Shown here: positions 10,121 through 19,187 of the stretch, in pieces
How positions within the stretch are numbered: the stretch's first letter is position 1
How the letters are laid out: every line of letters begins with the position of its first letter
Assembly: GCA_041397305.1 (NCBI GenBank)
Contig: JAWKWX010000002.1
Coordinates: 1 to 64,000, forward strand
Direction of reading: 5' to 3'
Origin: TMP-24 sp041397305
GTDB lineage: Bacteria > Pseudomonadota > Alphaproteobacteria > Rhodobacterales > Rhodobacteraceae
Length of the DNA: 64,000 nt
Notes under the pieces: model-generated
Seen by the model: only the letters and a program-made list of their open reading frames with translations
Database searches by the model: none
Told to the model about the DNA's origin: nothing
Made by a program: the position numbers and the translations under genes

Positions 10121-11257
10121 TCAGATCCCGGCGCAGATCCCGGCGAGCATGGCGATGACCGGCGGATAATAGCCGCTGTCATAGCCGCTCTCGTTCTGCA
10201 TCACCGACAGATAGCAGGCGACGCGCCCCGTCGCGGGATTGGCCACCAGATACTGGCCGCCATAGCCGCCATGGCCAAGCCAGACGCCATCGGTATTGGT
10301 CTGGTTCGAATAGCGCAGATGGCTGCGCGGCGCGGGCATCGGCACGCCGCCCTTCAGCGTCTCGTCGATGAAGGCGGACGACCCGAACGGGCGGCCATCG
10401 ACGCCCGCGCCCTTCCGGGCGAACAGCGCGCCATAGCGGCAGAGATCGCGCGCGGTCAGGCAGATGCCGCCGCTCATCAGGGGAAAGCCCGTCCGGTCGG
10501 TCACCACATGCAGCGCGCCCTCCACCCCCGCCGCATCGGCGAGATCGGCGATGAAGGCCGACAGGGGCCGTCCCGACCGCACCTCGGCCGCCCGCGCCAG
10601 GAGGTCGGTATTGGCGCTCTTGTAAAGGCACGCGCCCGTCCGGTTGAGCGTGTCGCTGCGCCCCGGCGCGAAGCCGACGGTGGCGAGGAAACCGGCATTC
10701 GTCTCCTCCGGCCCCTCCGGCAGGCGCAGGCCGGTCGCGGCCTCCTGCCGGAAGGCGGCGCAGCCCGGCCGCGCATAATCCTCGTCATACGCGTTATCGA
10801 CATTCATGTTCAGCACATCGGCGACGCGCGCCCCGGCATAGCCCGGCCCGACGGCGGGCAGTATCGCGCCCATCTCCTCCTCAAGCCCGATCTTGCCCTC
10901 TTCCCAGAGCCGCCCGATCATGAGGTTCACCGCCATCTTCGAGATCGACATGATCGAATGCGGCCGCTCGGGGCCGAAATCGGCGGCATAGGCCTCATGC
11001 AGGATCCGCCCGCCCTCGATCACCGCCATGGCCGAGAACCAGGGCGTGGCGGTCAGCCGCCGCACGTCCTCGCGCGCTGCGATGGCAAGATCGGCCGAGA
11101 GCTGCAGGTCCATCACCCGGCCCGCGCGCGCGCTTTGAGCGTAGCGGGCGATCTCGTGCAGCCGGTGAAACCCCGCGCGGCGCCTCGGCGCGGAATTCCA
11201 GCTTGTATATCCCCCCGCCGCCACGGTCAGGTCGGGGTTGGGAAAGGTGGGGGCCAT
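10121..11257 (-). CDS. Serine hydrolase, beta-lactamase/class C family
   Basis: 378-residue protein of the beta-lactamase (PBP4*/esterase) fold. The nucleophile motif S-x-x-K is seen as SISK in HSIMSISKMAVNLMIG. The second motif is an LYKSANTDLLAR version of Y-x-N, and the third-motif region is WLGHGGYGGQYLV, with HGG replacing KTG as in esterase-like members. No signal peptide is evident, suggesting a cytoplasmic esterase or amidase rather than a cell-wall enzyme. It is divergent from gcrA with about 170 bp between starts. The substrate is unknown. Confidence 0.8.
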   Translation of the reverse strand: MAPTFPNPDLTVAAGGYTSWNSAPRRRAGFHRLHEIARYAQSARAGRVMDLQLSADLAIAAREDVRRLTATPWFSAMAVIEGGRILHEAYAADFGPERPHSIMSISKMAVNLMIGRLWEEGKIGLEEEMGAILPAVGPGYAGARVADVLNMNVDNAYDEDYARPGCAAFRQEAATGLRLPEGPEETNAGFLATVGFAPGRSDTLNRTGACLYKSANTDLLARAAEVRSGRPLSAFIADLADAAGVEGALHVVTDRTGFPLMSGGICLTARDLCRYGALFARKGAGVDGRPFGSSAFIDETLKGGVPMPAPRSHLRYSNQTNTDGVWLGHGGYGGQYLVANPATGRVACYLSVMQNESGYDSGYYPPVIAMLAGICAGI

Positions 11258-11426
11258 GGGCGATTCTCCGGGGACGGACCCGCGATCCTAGGGCCCGTGC
11301 GGGGCGATTGACAATCGCTCGCCCTCGGGTTGTTCGACGATGGCCGCCTTGCCCTTCGGCCCCATCCCTTGTATCTCGGCGCGTCCCCGCTAGAATGCGG
11401 GCTCCGATCAAGCCAGAGGGTCAGCG

Positions 11427-12050
11427 ATGTCCTGGACCGACGAACGCGTCGAGCTGTTGAAAAAGATGTGGGGCGAAGGCCAGTCGGCGAGCCAGATCGC
11501 CAAGGAACTGGGCTCGGTCACCCGCAATGCGGTGATCGGCAAGGTCCACAGGCTCGGCCTGTCCAACCGGGTCGAGGGCAAGGGCAAGGAGGAGGAGGCC
11601 GAAGCGCCCGCCGCCGCCGCCGCGCGCCCCGCGCCCGCCGCACCGGCGCAACCTGGCCCGGCCTCCCCAGCCCAGCCGCAGGCCGCCCAGCCGCGCGCGG
11701 ATGCCAAGGTGACACCGATCCGCCCGGCGGAGCCTGCGTCCGCAGCACCCCAGGCCGCGAGCCCGATGCGCAAGCAGATCGTGCCCGCGGGCCAGCCGCT
11801 GCCGCCCCAGCCCTCGGCGGGCGAGATCAGCCCCGAGGCGCTCGCCTCGGTCCGCGAGGTCGAAAAGCGCGCCCGCAAGATCACGCTGATGGAACTGACC
11901 GAACGGACGTGCAAATGGCCGATCGGCGATCCGGCAACGGATGATTTCTGGTTCTGCGGCCTGCCCTCGCAAGCCGGCAAGCCCTATTGCGACGCCCATG
12001 TCGGCGTGGCCTTCCAGCCGATGAGCGCAAGGCGCGACAGGCGGCGCTGA
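11427..12050 (+). CDS. gcrA: Cell-cycle regulator GcrA
   Basis: 207-residue GcrA protein, an alphaproteobacterial transcription factor that works with sigma70 at promoters bearing CcrM-methylated GANTC sites. The N-terminal helix-turn-helix is unmistakable: MSWTDERVELLKKMWGEGQS, then ASQIAKELG and TRNAVIGKVHRLGL. A long Ala/Pro-rich linker (about residues 50-125) leads to the C-terminal domain with RTCKWPIGDP and FCGLPSQAGKPYCDAH, the sigma-interaction region with conserved Cys/His. A TTGACA hexamer at about 11309 may be its promoter. Confidence 0.95.
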   Translation: MSWTDERVELLKKMWGEGQSASQIAKELGSVTRNAVIGKVHRLGLSNRVEGKGKEEEAEAPAAAAARPAPAAPAQPGPASPAQPQAAQPRADAKVTPIRPAEPASAAPQAASPMRKQIVPAGQPLPPQPSAGEISPEALASVREVEKRARKITLMELTERTCKWPIGDPATDDFWFCGLPSQAGKPYCDAHVGVAFQPMSARRDRRR

Positions 12051-12174
12051 TTGCGGACAGCAGCGGCGGGCGGTCCGGGGACGCGGAGAGCAGCTTGGCT
12101 AGCCGCAGACATGCTGTTGGTCGGCTTTGAACCCACGGCGTTATTCGTCGATACGGAACGAACCGCGGCTCGGG

Positions 12175-12458
12175 TTAGTCACCGTTCTTGGGTTTAGCCG
12201 GAGCGGCCCAGAAGGCAATCGTTCCGGCAATACAGGCCCAAATGAAATGCGCGCTCAACGAGTGCATTTCTATGCCTGTATCGAGAAAAACGTTCGTCCA
12301 TGACCCGACGAGAGCCGGAAGAAAGAGGAAGCCAAAATTCCCAAAACGCGCGAACTTCTGCCTTCAAGCATGACGGACAAGACGGCGACAATGAATGGCG
12401 CGGTGCCGATCCAAGGCGTCCACTTTGACTTTTCAAGTTTTCTGAAAAGCTCAATCAT
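12175..12458 (-). pseudogene. Small multi-pass membrane protein split by a one-base frameshift
   Basis: Two overlapping minus-strand frames join into one coherent hydrophobic protein. The first starts at ATG 12458 (MIELFRKLEKSKWTPWIG, then the membrane segment TAPFIVAVLSVM). The second reads FGFLFLPALVGSWTNVFLD and then LSAHFIWACIAGTIAFWAAP before the TAA at 12175-12177. The span is 284 bases, so one added base near 12361 gives a clean 94-residue, three-helix protein. The original frame instead stops at 12270. I do not recognise the family. The gene and its surroundings are AT-richer than the flanks. A real mutation, an assembly error or programmed frameshifting are all possible. Confidence 0.5.
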
Positions 12459-12650
12459 CACACCCAATTAGTAACGGATCATGTTGGGTACTGTCATCGG
12501 ACTTTTTGGCTTCCCGTGTGGAATTGCATACCTCACATATCCGCTCCGTCAGCTCAACGGACGAGCAATGTGTCGAGGTTCGGCCAAAAGCCTTCGCTGA
12601 CTTCTCGCTCGACCGCTGCCAGGATCAACTGACCGCCCCCCACGGCGCCA

Positions 12651-14618
12651 TCAATTCCCCCCGAACAGATTGTTCAGCGCCTTGTTCAGCTCGTTCTGCA
12701 GCGCTTCCTCGGCCTTGCGCTTGGCCGCATCCTCGACGCTTTCGCCGGGGTCCGGCGTGATCCCCAGCTGATCCTGCAGCTTCTTGCCCACCTGATCGAG
12801 ATCCTCGCGGAAATTCTCCTTGGCAAGCGCGTCGATATCGATGGTGAAGCGCGGATCGTCCCAGCTGCCGTAGATGATCAAGGGCGCCGTCAGCCCGCCC
12901 TGGCCCTGGTCGTCGGCCAGTGCCACCGCGCTCAGCCGGTAGTCGAGCGTGCGCCCGCCGATATCCACATCGCCCTTGCCCTTCGCCGTCACCCGGGGCG
13001 AGACCATCAGGAAATCGCGGTTGGTCAGCACGCCGCCCGCCATCGTGTAGGTCGCCGTCAGACTGTCGAAGATCGTCTTCTGGCCCTTGCCATACTGGCT
13101 TGCATCCAGCGTGATCAGCATCGCGGCCAGGTCGGCCCCGATCAGCTCGCCCTGCCCCACCGACAGCGACCCGCCGCCTTCAAGGCTTGCCATCAGCTCG
13201 GCCAGCGACCGGCCGGTGGCCAGGTATTTCAGCTTCATGTCGCCGGTGCCCGACAGGCGGCTGTAGCCCGCCAGGTCGGTCAGGAACGGCTGCAGGGCGA
13301 TGCCCGCGAGCGTCAGGTCGCCGCTGGTCGACAGGCCCTTGCGGGCATTCACCACCATCTGCCCCGACGCCACCCCGCCATAGGCGCTCACCCGTCTGAG
13401 ATCGGCGACAAGCCGCCCGCGCTCGTTCGTCAGCCGCGCCGACAGCCCGTCAAGCTTCAAGCCCGCCAGCCTGAGCGCCCCGAGGTCGAGCGTGATCTCG
13501 CCGTCAAAGGACCGCAGCCCGCTCACGTCGATCGGTGCCGTCGACCAGCCACGCGCCTTGCCGGCCCCCGCCCCCTCGGTGCCACCTGCCGATCCGCCCC
13601 CGGACGCACCGCCCCCGGCGTCGACACCGCCGCCCGCGATCGCGGCGCGGATATGGGGCCGCTCCACCCCCTGGCTCAGGCTCGCGCTGACGCTCAGCGC
13701 CGTCCCGTCCAGCGTCACCGCGCCATTGGCCAAAGACAGGTCGCCCTGATCGCCCAGCGCCAGATCGCCCTTGACCTTGACCGAGCGCTGGCCGAGCGCC
13801 GGGGCCGCAAGGCCCGCAAGCGCGGCAAAGCTCTGCAGGTCGGCGAGATCGGCATCAAGCTTGCCGCTTGCCCGGAACGGCCCCTGCGCGGCCAGCCCCT
13901 CGAAGGTGGCCCAGGCCTTTCCGGCCGACAATTGCAGGTCGGCCGCCACATCCTCGCCGTCAAGAAACTGCTGGAACCCGCCGAGCGTCAGGTTCGCCGC
14001 GAAGGTCTGCCCGCCGCGCCGCCCGGTCAGATCGACCGTCACCGGCCCGCGATAGTCCGGGACCGTGATGGTGCCGGTCAGCTCCGCCAGCTCCAGCCGC
14101 GTGCCGGTCTGGCGGTCAAGATAGATCAGCGTCGCCCCGTCAAGCGACAGCCTGTCGAGCGTGAAGGGCTTGCCCACCCCCGGCGTCGCGGTCGAGATCG
14201 TGCCATTGCCCGTCGCACCCGATGCACCGCCGCCACCGCCGAATTCCCAGTTCGCCGCGCCATCCCCGTTGCGTTCCAGCCGGATCACCGGCCTGACCGC
14301 CTCGACCGCCCGGATCCTGATGTCCCCCGACAGAAGCCCGCCCATGTCGAGCGAGATCCGCAGGGCCTCCGCCGTCAGCATCGGCCCCTCGTCCGACCAG
14401 GGCGCGTTGGATATGGCGACCGGCCCGGTCTCGATCCCGAAATTCGGCCAGAACGACGGCGCGGCGGCGCCGGTCAGCGTCAGCTGCCGTCCCGTCAGCT
14501 TCTCGAACTGCGCGACCGCAAGCCCCGCGATCCGCTCCGACGGCAGAAGGAACAGACCGCCCGCCGCCACGACCGCCAGAAGGACGAGCGTCACGAATAT
14601 CCTGAAAAGCCACCGCAA
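12651..14618 (-). CDS. AsmA family protein
   Basis: 655-residue AsmA-like protein anchored by one N-terminal membrane segment (FVTLVLLAVVAAGGLFLLP) with a large periplasmic part. The N-terminal region has the family pattern SERIAGLAVAQFEKLTGRQL followed by SFWPNFGIETGPVAISNAPW. The C-terminal AsmA_2-type region includes DMKLKYLATGRSLAELMASL, GGSLSVGQGELIGADLAAML and FLMVSPRVTAKGKGDVDIG. AsmA-like proteins are implicated in outer-membrane lipid homeostasis as bridge-like lipid-transport proteins. It is divergent from the ABC exporter. A Gly/Ala-rich insertion near residues 335-355 looks low-complexity. Confidence 0.9.
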   Translation of the reverse strand: MRWLFRIFVTLVLLAVVAAGGLFLLPSERIAGLAVAQFEKLTGRQLTLTGAAAPSFWPNFGIETGPVAISNAPWSDEGPMLTAEALRISLDMGGLLSGDIRIRAVEAVRPVIRLERNGDGAANWEFGGGGGASGATGNGTISTATPGVGKPFTLDRLSLDGATLIYLDRQTGTRLELAELTGTITVPDYRGPVTVDLTGRRGGQTFAANLTLGGFQQFLDGEDVAADLQLSAGKAWATFEGLAAQGPFRASGKLDADLADLQSFAALAGLAAPALGQRSVKVKGDLALGDQGDLSLANGAVTLDGTALSVSASLSQGVERPHIRAAIAGGGVDAGGGASGGGSAGGTEGAGAGKARGWSTAPIDVSGLRSFDGEITLDLGALRLAGLKLDGLSARLTNERGRLVADLRRVSAYGGVASGQMVVNARKGLSTSGDLTLAGIALQPFLTDLAGYSRLSGTGDMKLKYLATGRSLAELMASLEGGGSLSVGQGELIGADLAAMLITLDASQYGKGQKTIFDSLTATYTMAGGVLTNRDFLMVSPRVTAKGKGDVDIGGRTLDYRLSAVALADDQGQGGLTAPLIIYGSWDDPRFTIDIDALAKENFREDLDQVGKKLQDQLGITPDPGESVEDAAKRKAEEALQNELNKALNNLFGGN

Positions 14619-14757
14619 CGATCCGCCCTCCGTTTTCCTCGACTATGCCGGGCAGGTCCTTGCCCCTCAAGTCCGGATATCCTGACGAACGGGCCACCTT
14701 CCAAATGCGCCGGACAGGCACTAGGGTGCGCGCGGACCGGCAGGACAGGACGGCTCA

Positions 14758-15684
14758 ATGACCGCCATCATCGAAATCACCGATCTGTCAAAGATCTACC
14801 AAAGCGGCACCGCCGCCCTCTCGGGCGTCACGCTCGACATTCGCGAAGGCGAGATTCTCGCGCTTCTCGGGCCGAACGGCGCGGGCAAGACCACGCTCAT
14901 CTCGATCCTCTGCGGGCTGGTGACGCCCACGGCGGGGCAGGTGACGGTCGGCGGACACGATATTTCCCGCGATTACCGCGCGGCGCGGGCGCTCATCGGC
15001 CTCGTGCCCCAGGAAGTCGCGCTCGAAAGCTTCGAGACCGTCCTCAGCACCGTGCGCTTCACCCGGGGCCTCTTCGGCAAGGCGCCGGACGAGGCCTGGC
15101 TGGAAAAGCTCCTGAAGATGCTCACCCTCTGGGACAAGCGCGACGCGCGCCTGATGGAACTGTCGGGCGGCATGAAGCGCCGGGTGATGATCGCCAAGGC
15201 GCTGTCGCACCAGCCGAAGGTCCTCTTCCTCGACGAGCCGACCGCCGGGGTCGACGTCAACCTCCGCCGCGAGATGTGGGAGGTGGTGCGCGACCTGCGC
15301 GCCTCCGGCGTCACCATCATCCTGACCACGCACTATATCGCCGAGGCCGAGGAAATGGCCGACCGGATCGGCGTGATCGACGGCGGGCGCCTCCTCCTCG
15401 TGCGCGACAAGCGCGACCTGATGCATGAATTCGGCCGCAAGCGCCTGACGGTGGAACTCACCGAAAAGATCGACGCCCTGCCCCCCGGCCTTGCCGCGCC
15501 CGGCCTCGCGCTGTCGGATGACGGGCTGCATGTGACCTACGATTACGACACCCGCGCCGACCGGTCGGGCATCGCCCGGCTGATCGCGGGCTTCGCCGAG
15601 GCGGGCCTTTCGGTCCGCGATCTGGAGACCGAGCAATCCTCGCTTGAGGAAGTGTTCCTGCGGCTGGTGGAGGAAGGCAAATGA
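14758..15684 (+). CDS. ABC exporter ATP-binding protein (ABC-2 type)
   Basis: 308-residue ATPase with Walker A GPNGAGKTT at about 38-46, signature LSGGMKRR, Walker B LFLDEPTAG and H-loop TTHYIAEAEEM. The C-terminal extension after about residue 220 and the MKRR signature fit the DrrA/NatA-like drug or lipid exporter group. The ATGA at 15681 couples it to the permease gene. The substrate is unknown; such pairs are often annotated as multidrug exporters without proof. Confidence 0.93.
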   Translation: MTAIIEITDLSKIYQSGTAALSGVTLDIREGEILALLGPNGAGKTTLISILCGLVTPTAGQVTVGGHDISRDYRAARALIGLVPQEVALESFETVLSTVRFTRGLFGKAPDEAWLEKLLKMLTLWDKRDARLMELSGGMKRRVMIAKALSHQPKVLFLDEPTAGVDVNLRREMWEVVRDLRASGVTIILTTHYIAEAEEMADRIGVIDGGRLLLVRDKRDLMHEFGRKRLTVELTEKIDALPPGLAAPGLALSDDGLHVTYDYDTRADRSGIARLIAGFAEAGLSVRDLETEQSSLEEVFLRLVEEGK

Positions 15685-16442
15685 ACTGGCGCGGCGTCCG
15701 CACGATCTTTGAACATGAAATGGCGCGCTTCTGGCGCACCTTGTGGGAATCGCTCGCCTCGCCGGTCCTCTCGACCGTGCTTTACTTCGTCGTCTTCGGC
15801 GCCGCGATCGGCGGGCGCATCCAGTCGGTCGAGGGGGTAAGCTACGGCGCCTTCATCGTGCCCGGCCTCATCATGCTGACCGTGGTGCAGCAATCGGTGG
15901 CGAATGCCTCCTTCGGCATCTTCTTCCCGAAATTCGTCGGCACGATCTACGAGGTTCTCTCCGCGCCCCTTTCCTTCGTCGAGGTGGTGGTGGGCTATGT
16001 CGGCGCGGCGGCGCTGAAATCGGTGATCATTGCCTTCGTCATCCTTCTCACCTCGCTCTTCTTCGTCGATATCCGCATCGCCCACCCGATCTGGATGGTC
16101 GCCTTCCTGATCCTCAGTGCCGTCGCCTTTTCGCTTCTGGGCTTCCTGATCGGCATCTGGTCGAAGGACTGGCAGCAATTGCAGATCATTCCGCTGATGG
16201 TGCTGACCCCCCTCGTCTTCCTCGGCGGCGCCTTCTATTCGGCCGAGATGCTGCCGCCCTTCTGGCAGGGCGTGGCGCATCTGAACCCGGTCCTCTACCT
16301 GATTTCCGGCTTCCGCTGGGCCTTCTTCGGTCTCGCCGACGTGCCCGTCGGCCTCTCGATCGCCGCCATCACCCTCTTCCTTGCCCTGGGCATGGGCGCG
16401 GTCTGGTACATCTTCCGCACCGGCTGGCGGCTCAGGGCCTGA
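15681..16442 (+). CDS. ABC-2 type transporter permease
   Basis: 253-residue integral membrane protein with about six predicted helices, for example STVLYFVVFGAAIGG, IIAFVILLTSLFFVDI and AVAFSLLGFLIGIW. The segment GGAFYSAEMLPPFWQ followed by HLNPVLYLISGFRW is the conserved ABC-2 permease pattern. Its start overlaps the ATPase stop by 4 bases (ATGA), so the two form one transporter. rimO follows 55 bases later on the same strand and may be cotranscribed. Confidence 0.92.
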   Translation: MNWRGVRTIFEHEMARFWRTLWESLASPVLSTVLYFVVFGAAIGGRIQSVEGVSYGAFIVPGLIMLTVVQQSVANASFGIFFPKFVGTIYEVLSAPLSFVEVVVGYVGAAALKSVIIAFVILLTSLFFVDIRIAHPIWMVAFLILSAVAFSLLGFLIGIWSKDWQQLQIIPLMVLTPLVFLGGAFYSAEMLPPFWQGVAHLNPVLYLISGFRWAFFGLADVPVGLSIAAITLFLALGMGAVWYIFRTGWRLRA

Positions 16443-16497
16443 CAGGGCCCGCCAGCCGTGGCTTTTCAGCCGCAGCGGCTTGGGCTATAGGCGGCCA

Positions 16498-17898
16498 ATG
16501 TCGCAGAACCCGCCCAATCTCCGCCCCGACCTTGCCCCGCGCCCCGTCTTCGACGCGGACCGTCGCGATGGCCAGCCGACCATCGGCATGGTCTCGCTCG
16601 GCTGCCCGAAGGCCTTGGTGGACAGCGAACGTATCCTGACCCGCCTCCGGGCCGAGGGCTACCAGATCAGCCCCGATTACCGGGGCGCCGAGGCGGTGAT
16701 CGTCAACACCTGCGGCTTTCTCGACAGCGCCAAGGCCGAAAGCCTCGAGGCCATCGGCGAGGCCCTGGCCGAAAACGGCAAGGTGATCGTCACCGGCTGC
16801 CTCGGCGCCGAGCCGGAATTCATCACCGGCGCACACCCGTCCGTCCTCGCCGTCACCGGCCCGGAGCAATATGAACAGGTGCTCGACGCCGTCCACCTGG
16901 CCGTGCCGCCCGCGCCCGATCCGTTCATCGACCTCTTGCCCGCGACCGGCGTGAAGCTCACCCCCCGCCATTACAGCTACCTCAAGATTTCCGAGGGCTG
17001 TAACCACAAGTGCAGGTTCTGCATCATCCCCGACATGCGCGGCCGCCTCGTCTCGCGCCCGGCGCATGCGGTGATGCGCGAGGCCGAGAAACTGGTCGAG
17101 GCGGGGGTGAAGGAACTTCTCGTCATCAGCCAGGACACCTCCGCCTACGGGGTCGATCTGAAGCACGCCACCACATCGGGCCGCGAGGGACGCGAGCACC
17201 GCGCCCATATCACCGACCTCGCCCGCGATCTCGGCTCGCTCGGCGCCTGGGTCCGGCTGCATTACATCTACCCCTATCCCCATGTGCGCGACCTCATCCC
17301 GCTGATGGCCGAGGGGCTGGTGCTGCCCTATCTCGACATCCCGTTCCAGCATGCCCATCCGGACGTCCTGAAACGCATGGCCCGCCCCGCCGCCGCCGCC
17401 CGGACGCTCGACGAAATCGCCGCCTGGCGCCTGGTCTGCCCCGATATCACCCTGCGCTCGACCTTCATCGTCGGCTACCCCGGCGAGACCGAGGCGGAAT
17501 TCCAGACCCTTCTCGACTGGCTCGACGAGGCGCAACTGGACCGGGTCGGCTGCTTCCAGTACGAAAATGTCAGGGGCGCGCGCTCGAACGATCTGCCGGA
17601 CCACGTGCCCGACGAGGTCAAGCAGGACCGCTGGGACCGGTTCATGGCGAAGGCCCAGGCGATTTCCGAAGCGAAACTGCAGGCGAAGGTCGGCCGCCGG
17701 ATCGAGGTGCTGGTCGATGCCGTCGACGCGGACGGCGCCACCTGCCGCACCAGGGCCGACGCGCCCGAGATCGACGGCAATCTCTTCATCGACGAGGGCT
17801 TCGAAACCCTCGCCCCCGGCGATCTCGTCACCGTCGAGGTCGACGAGGCGAGCGATTACGATCTCTGGGGCTGCCCGATCGAAACCGCGCGGCAATAG
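16498..17898 (+). CDS. rimO: Ribosomal protein S12 methylthiotransferase RimO
   Basis: Radical-SAM enzyme that methylthiolates Asp89 of ribosomal protein S12. It is 466 residues long from ATG 16498. The N-terminal UPF0004 domain supplies three Cys for the auxiliary cluster (C36, C72, C101), as in VSLGCPKALVDSE and VNTCGFLDSAKAES. The radical SAM motif CNHKCRFC is at 168-175, and the TRAM domain is at the C-terminus (about 400-466). VDSE and CGFLDSAKAE favour RimO over MiaB. A longer in-frame ORF opens at 16381 inside the permease gene and is not used. Confidence 0.96.
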   Translation: MSQNPPNLRPDLAPRPVFDADRRDGQPTIGMVSLGCPKALVDSERILTRLRAEGYQISPDYRGAEAVIVNTCGFLDSAKAESLEAIGEALAENGKVIVTGCLGAEPEFITGAHPSVLAVTGPEQYEQVLDAVHLAVPPAPDPFIDLLPATGVKLTPRHYSYLKISEGCNHKCRFCIIPDMRGRLVSRPAHAVMREAEKLVEAGVKELLVISQDTSAYGVDLKHATTSGREGREHRAHITDLARDLGSLGAWVRLHYIYPYPHVRDLIPLMAEGLVLPYLDIPFQHAHPDVLKRMARPAAAARTLDEIAAWRLVCPDITLRSTFIVGYPGETEAEFQTLLDWLDEAQLDRVGCFQYENVRGARSNDLPDHVPDEVKQDRWDRFMAKAQAISEAKLQAKVGRRIEVLVDAVDADGATCRTRADAPEIDGNLFIDEGFETLAPGDLVTVEVDEASDYDLWGCPIETARQ

Positions 17899-17920
17899 GC
17901 CTCCCGCACCCCGGAAGCGG

Positions 17921-18163
17921 TCAGAGCCCCTTGTGCGTGCCGTCGCAAAAGGGCTTCCCGGCGCTCTGCTTGCAGCCGCACAGCCAGACCTTCTTCGTCT
18001 CCCCGGCGGTGAATTTCACCGGCGTCAGCGTGGTGGCCTTGTGGCTGCCGTCGCAGAAGGGCTGCTTCTGCGACCGGCCGCAGGCGCACCAGAAATAGGT
18101 CTTTCCCGCCTCGACATCGACGGGATAGGGGGCTTTCTGCGCAATCTGGGGGGCGTCGGTCAT
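17921..18163 (-). CDS. CDGSH iron-sulfur domain protein (tandem motif)
   Basis: 80-residue protein with two CDGSH-type [2Fe-2S] binding motifs: CACGRSQKQPFCDGSH and CGCKQSAGKPFCDGTH. Each has the three Cys and one His ligand set of the MitoNEET family. Bacterial tandem CDGSH proteins are small redox or Fe-S proteins of uncertain role. ATG at 18163 is preceded by GGAAAGACCAG; the longer in-frame start at 18247 adds 28 non-conserved residues. It is convergent with rimO. Confidence 0.92.
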   Translation of the reverse strand: MTDAPQIAQKAPYPVDVEAGKTYFWCACGRSQKQPFCDGSHKATTLTPVKFTAGETKKVWLCGCKQSAGKPFCDGTHKGL

Positions 18164-18270
18164 CTGGTCTTTCCTGCTGGAGATGGCCCCGACAGCGTCA
18201 CCGCCACCGACCCGGCGGTCAACCGAAACCTCCGGTCCGGTTCGCACGCTCCCTGTGCGCGGGCGCGGCT

Positions 18271-18879
18271 TCAGCGATGGTTCCAGTCGTCGGGATCGGC
18301 GGAATTGCCCGGCGACAGGCCCAGCACATCGCCCTCGGTCGAACAGCCAAGGCCAAGGACCGTGCGGTTGGCATAGGCGAAATAGGCCGTCACCTGATTG
18401 ATCTCGAGGATCTCGCCATCGCTCCAGCCCGCCTTGCGCAGGGCCGCGACATCGGCCTCGATCATCCCCGCCGGATCGCGCGTCAGCTTCCGCGCATAAT
18501 GAAGCGCCGCCTGTTCGCGCGGATCAAGCGGCAGTCCTTCCGGCGTGCCCGCCTCCATCCCCTGCCGCAAACCATCCGCCCGCGCCTCGTCTGCCAGAAG
18601 CCGCCTCAACCCGGCGAAATGATGTTCCACGCAATAGGCGCAGCCATTCAAGAGGCTGACCCAGACCCCGATCACCTCCAGAAACCATTTCGGCACAAGG
18701 TTGGCGGAATGGTGCAGCACATGCTTGTAGACCGCCATATGCGCCTCCATCGTATGGGGGCGCAGCGAGTGCATCATCATGATGTTGTCGACATTGTCGC
18801 CCGGGCCCTTCACCCGGTCATAAAGCTGGCGCAGCCTGCCGCTGCTTTTCTCATAGGGGACGGTTTCGATCCAGGGCAT
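18271..18879 (-). CDS. Peroxidase-related AhpD/carboxymuconolactone decarboxylase-like protein
   Basis: 202-residue alkylhydroperoxidase-like protein. The redox pair C-x-x-C followed by His appears as CAYCVEHHFAGLRRL, and the preceding VIGVWVSLLNG matches the AhpD core. The C-terminal EINQVTAYFAYANRTVLGLG is typical of the uncharacterised peroxidase-related family. Members reduce peroxides or act as thiol-disulfide reductants. Stand-alone gene; AT-rich sequence of a different character begins about 180 bp upstream. Confidence 0.85.
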   Translation of the reverse strand: MPWIETVPYEKSSGRLRQLYDRVKGPGDNVDNIMMMHSLRPHTMEAHMAVYKHVLHHSANLVPKWFLEVIGVWVSLLNGCAYCVEHHFAGLRRLLADEARADGLRQGMEAGTPEGLPLDPREQAALHYARKLTRDPAGMIEADVAALRKAGWSDGEILEINQVTAYFAYANRTVLGLGCSTEGDVLGLSPGNSADPDDWNHR

Positions 18880-19187
18880 GGGCCACTCCGGCTGAAGACG
18901 TCAGACCTTTGCAGAGCGCCTACGCGGCGTCAATGGCCTCGGACTTGGTACGTTTTCCCCAATGCCAGAGATCAAGTCTCGCTACGCGAGCCGCCGCGCG
19001 GCGCCCAACCGCCCCCAGGGGGGCGCCGAAGTTTAGCATGGTTGCCACACCTCGCCACCCCCCGTTATCTCTCAGCTTTGCGGTAGAGAATACAGGTGTC
19101 ACAATTACTCCGTCGTTGACATCAAAGTTTATTGGGCTGACTGTGGATTCCTAATCTGGATACCACCACTACTACCCTCGGATTATT
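18880..19187. other. Composition boundary between core DNA and the AT-rich protease insert
   Basis: About 310 bases without a convincing gene. The left half is GC-rich and holds the inverted repeat GGCGCCC / GGGCGCC near 19000-19030. A 60-codon minus-strand ORF (18920-19102, containing LDLWHWGKRTKSEA) looks like a possible remnant, but I cannot place it in a family. From about 19060 base composition drops sharply. A TTGACA at about 19115 could belong to the protease promoter; no convincing -10 partner was found. No tRNA, integrase or clear direct repeat is seen. Confidence 0.4.

Noticed and set aside
12481..12600. 39-codon ORF (MLGTVIGLFGFPCGIAYLTY...) on the plus strand
   Set aside because: Hydrophobic and open, but no ribosome site, no recognisable family and located in AT-rich debris; probably chance.
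18920..19102. 60-codon minus-strand ORF with LDLWHWGKRTKSEA
   Set aside because: Could be a transposase or gene remnant, but I cannot match it to a family and both ends are unremarkable.
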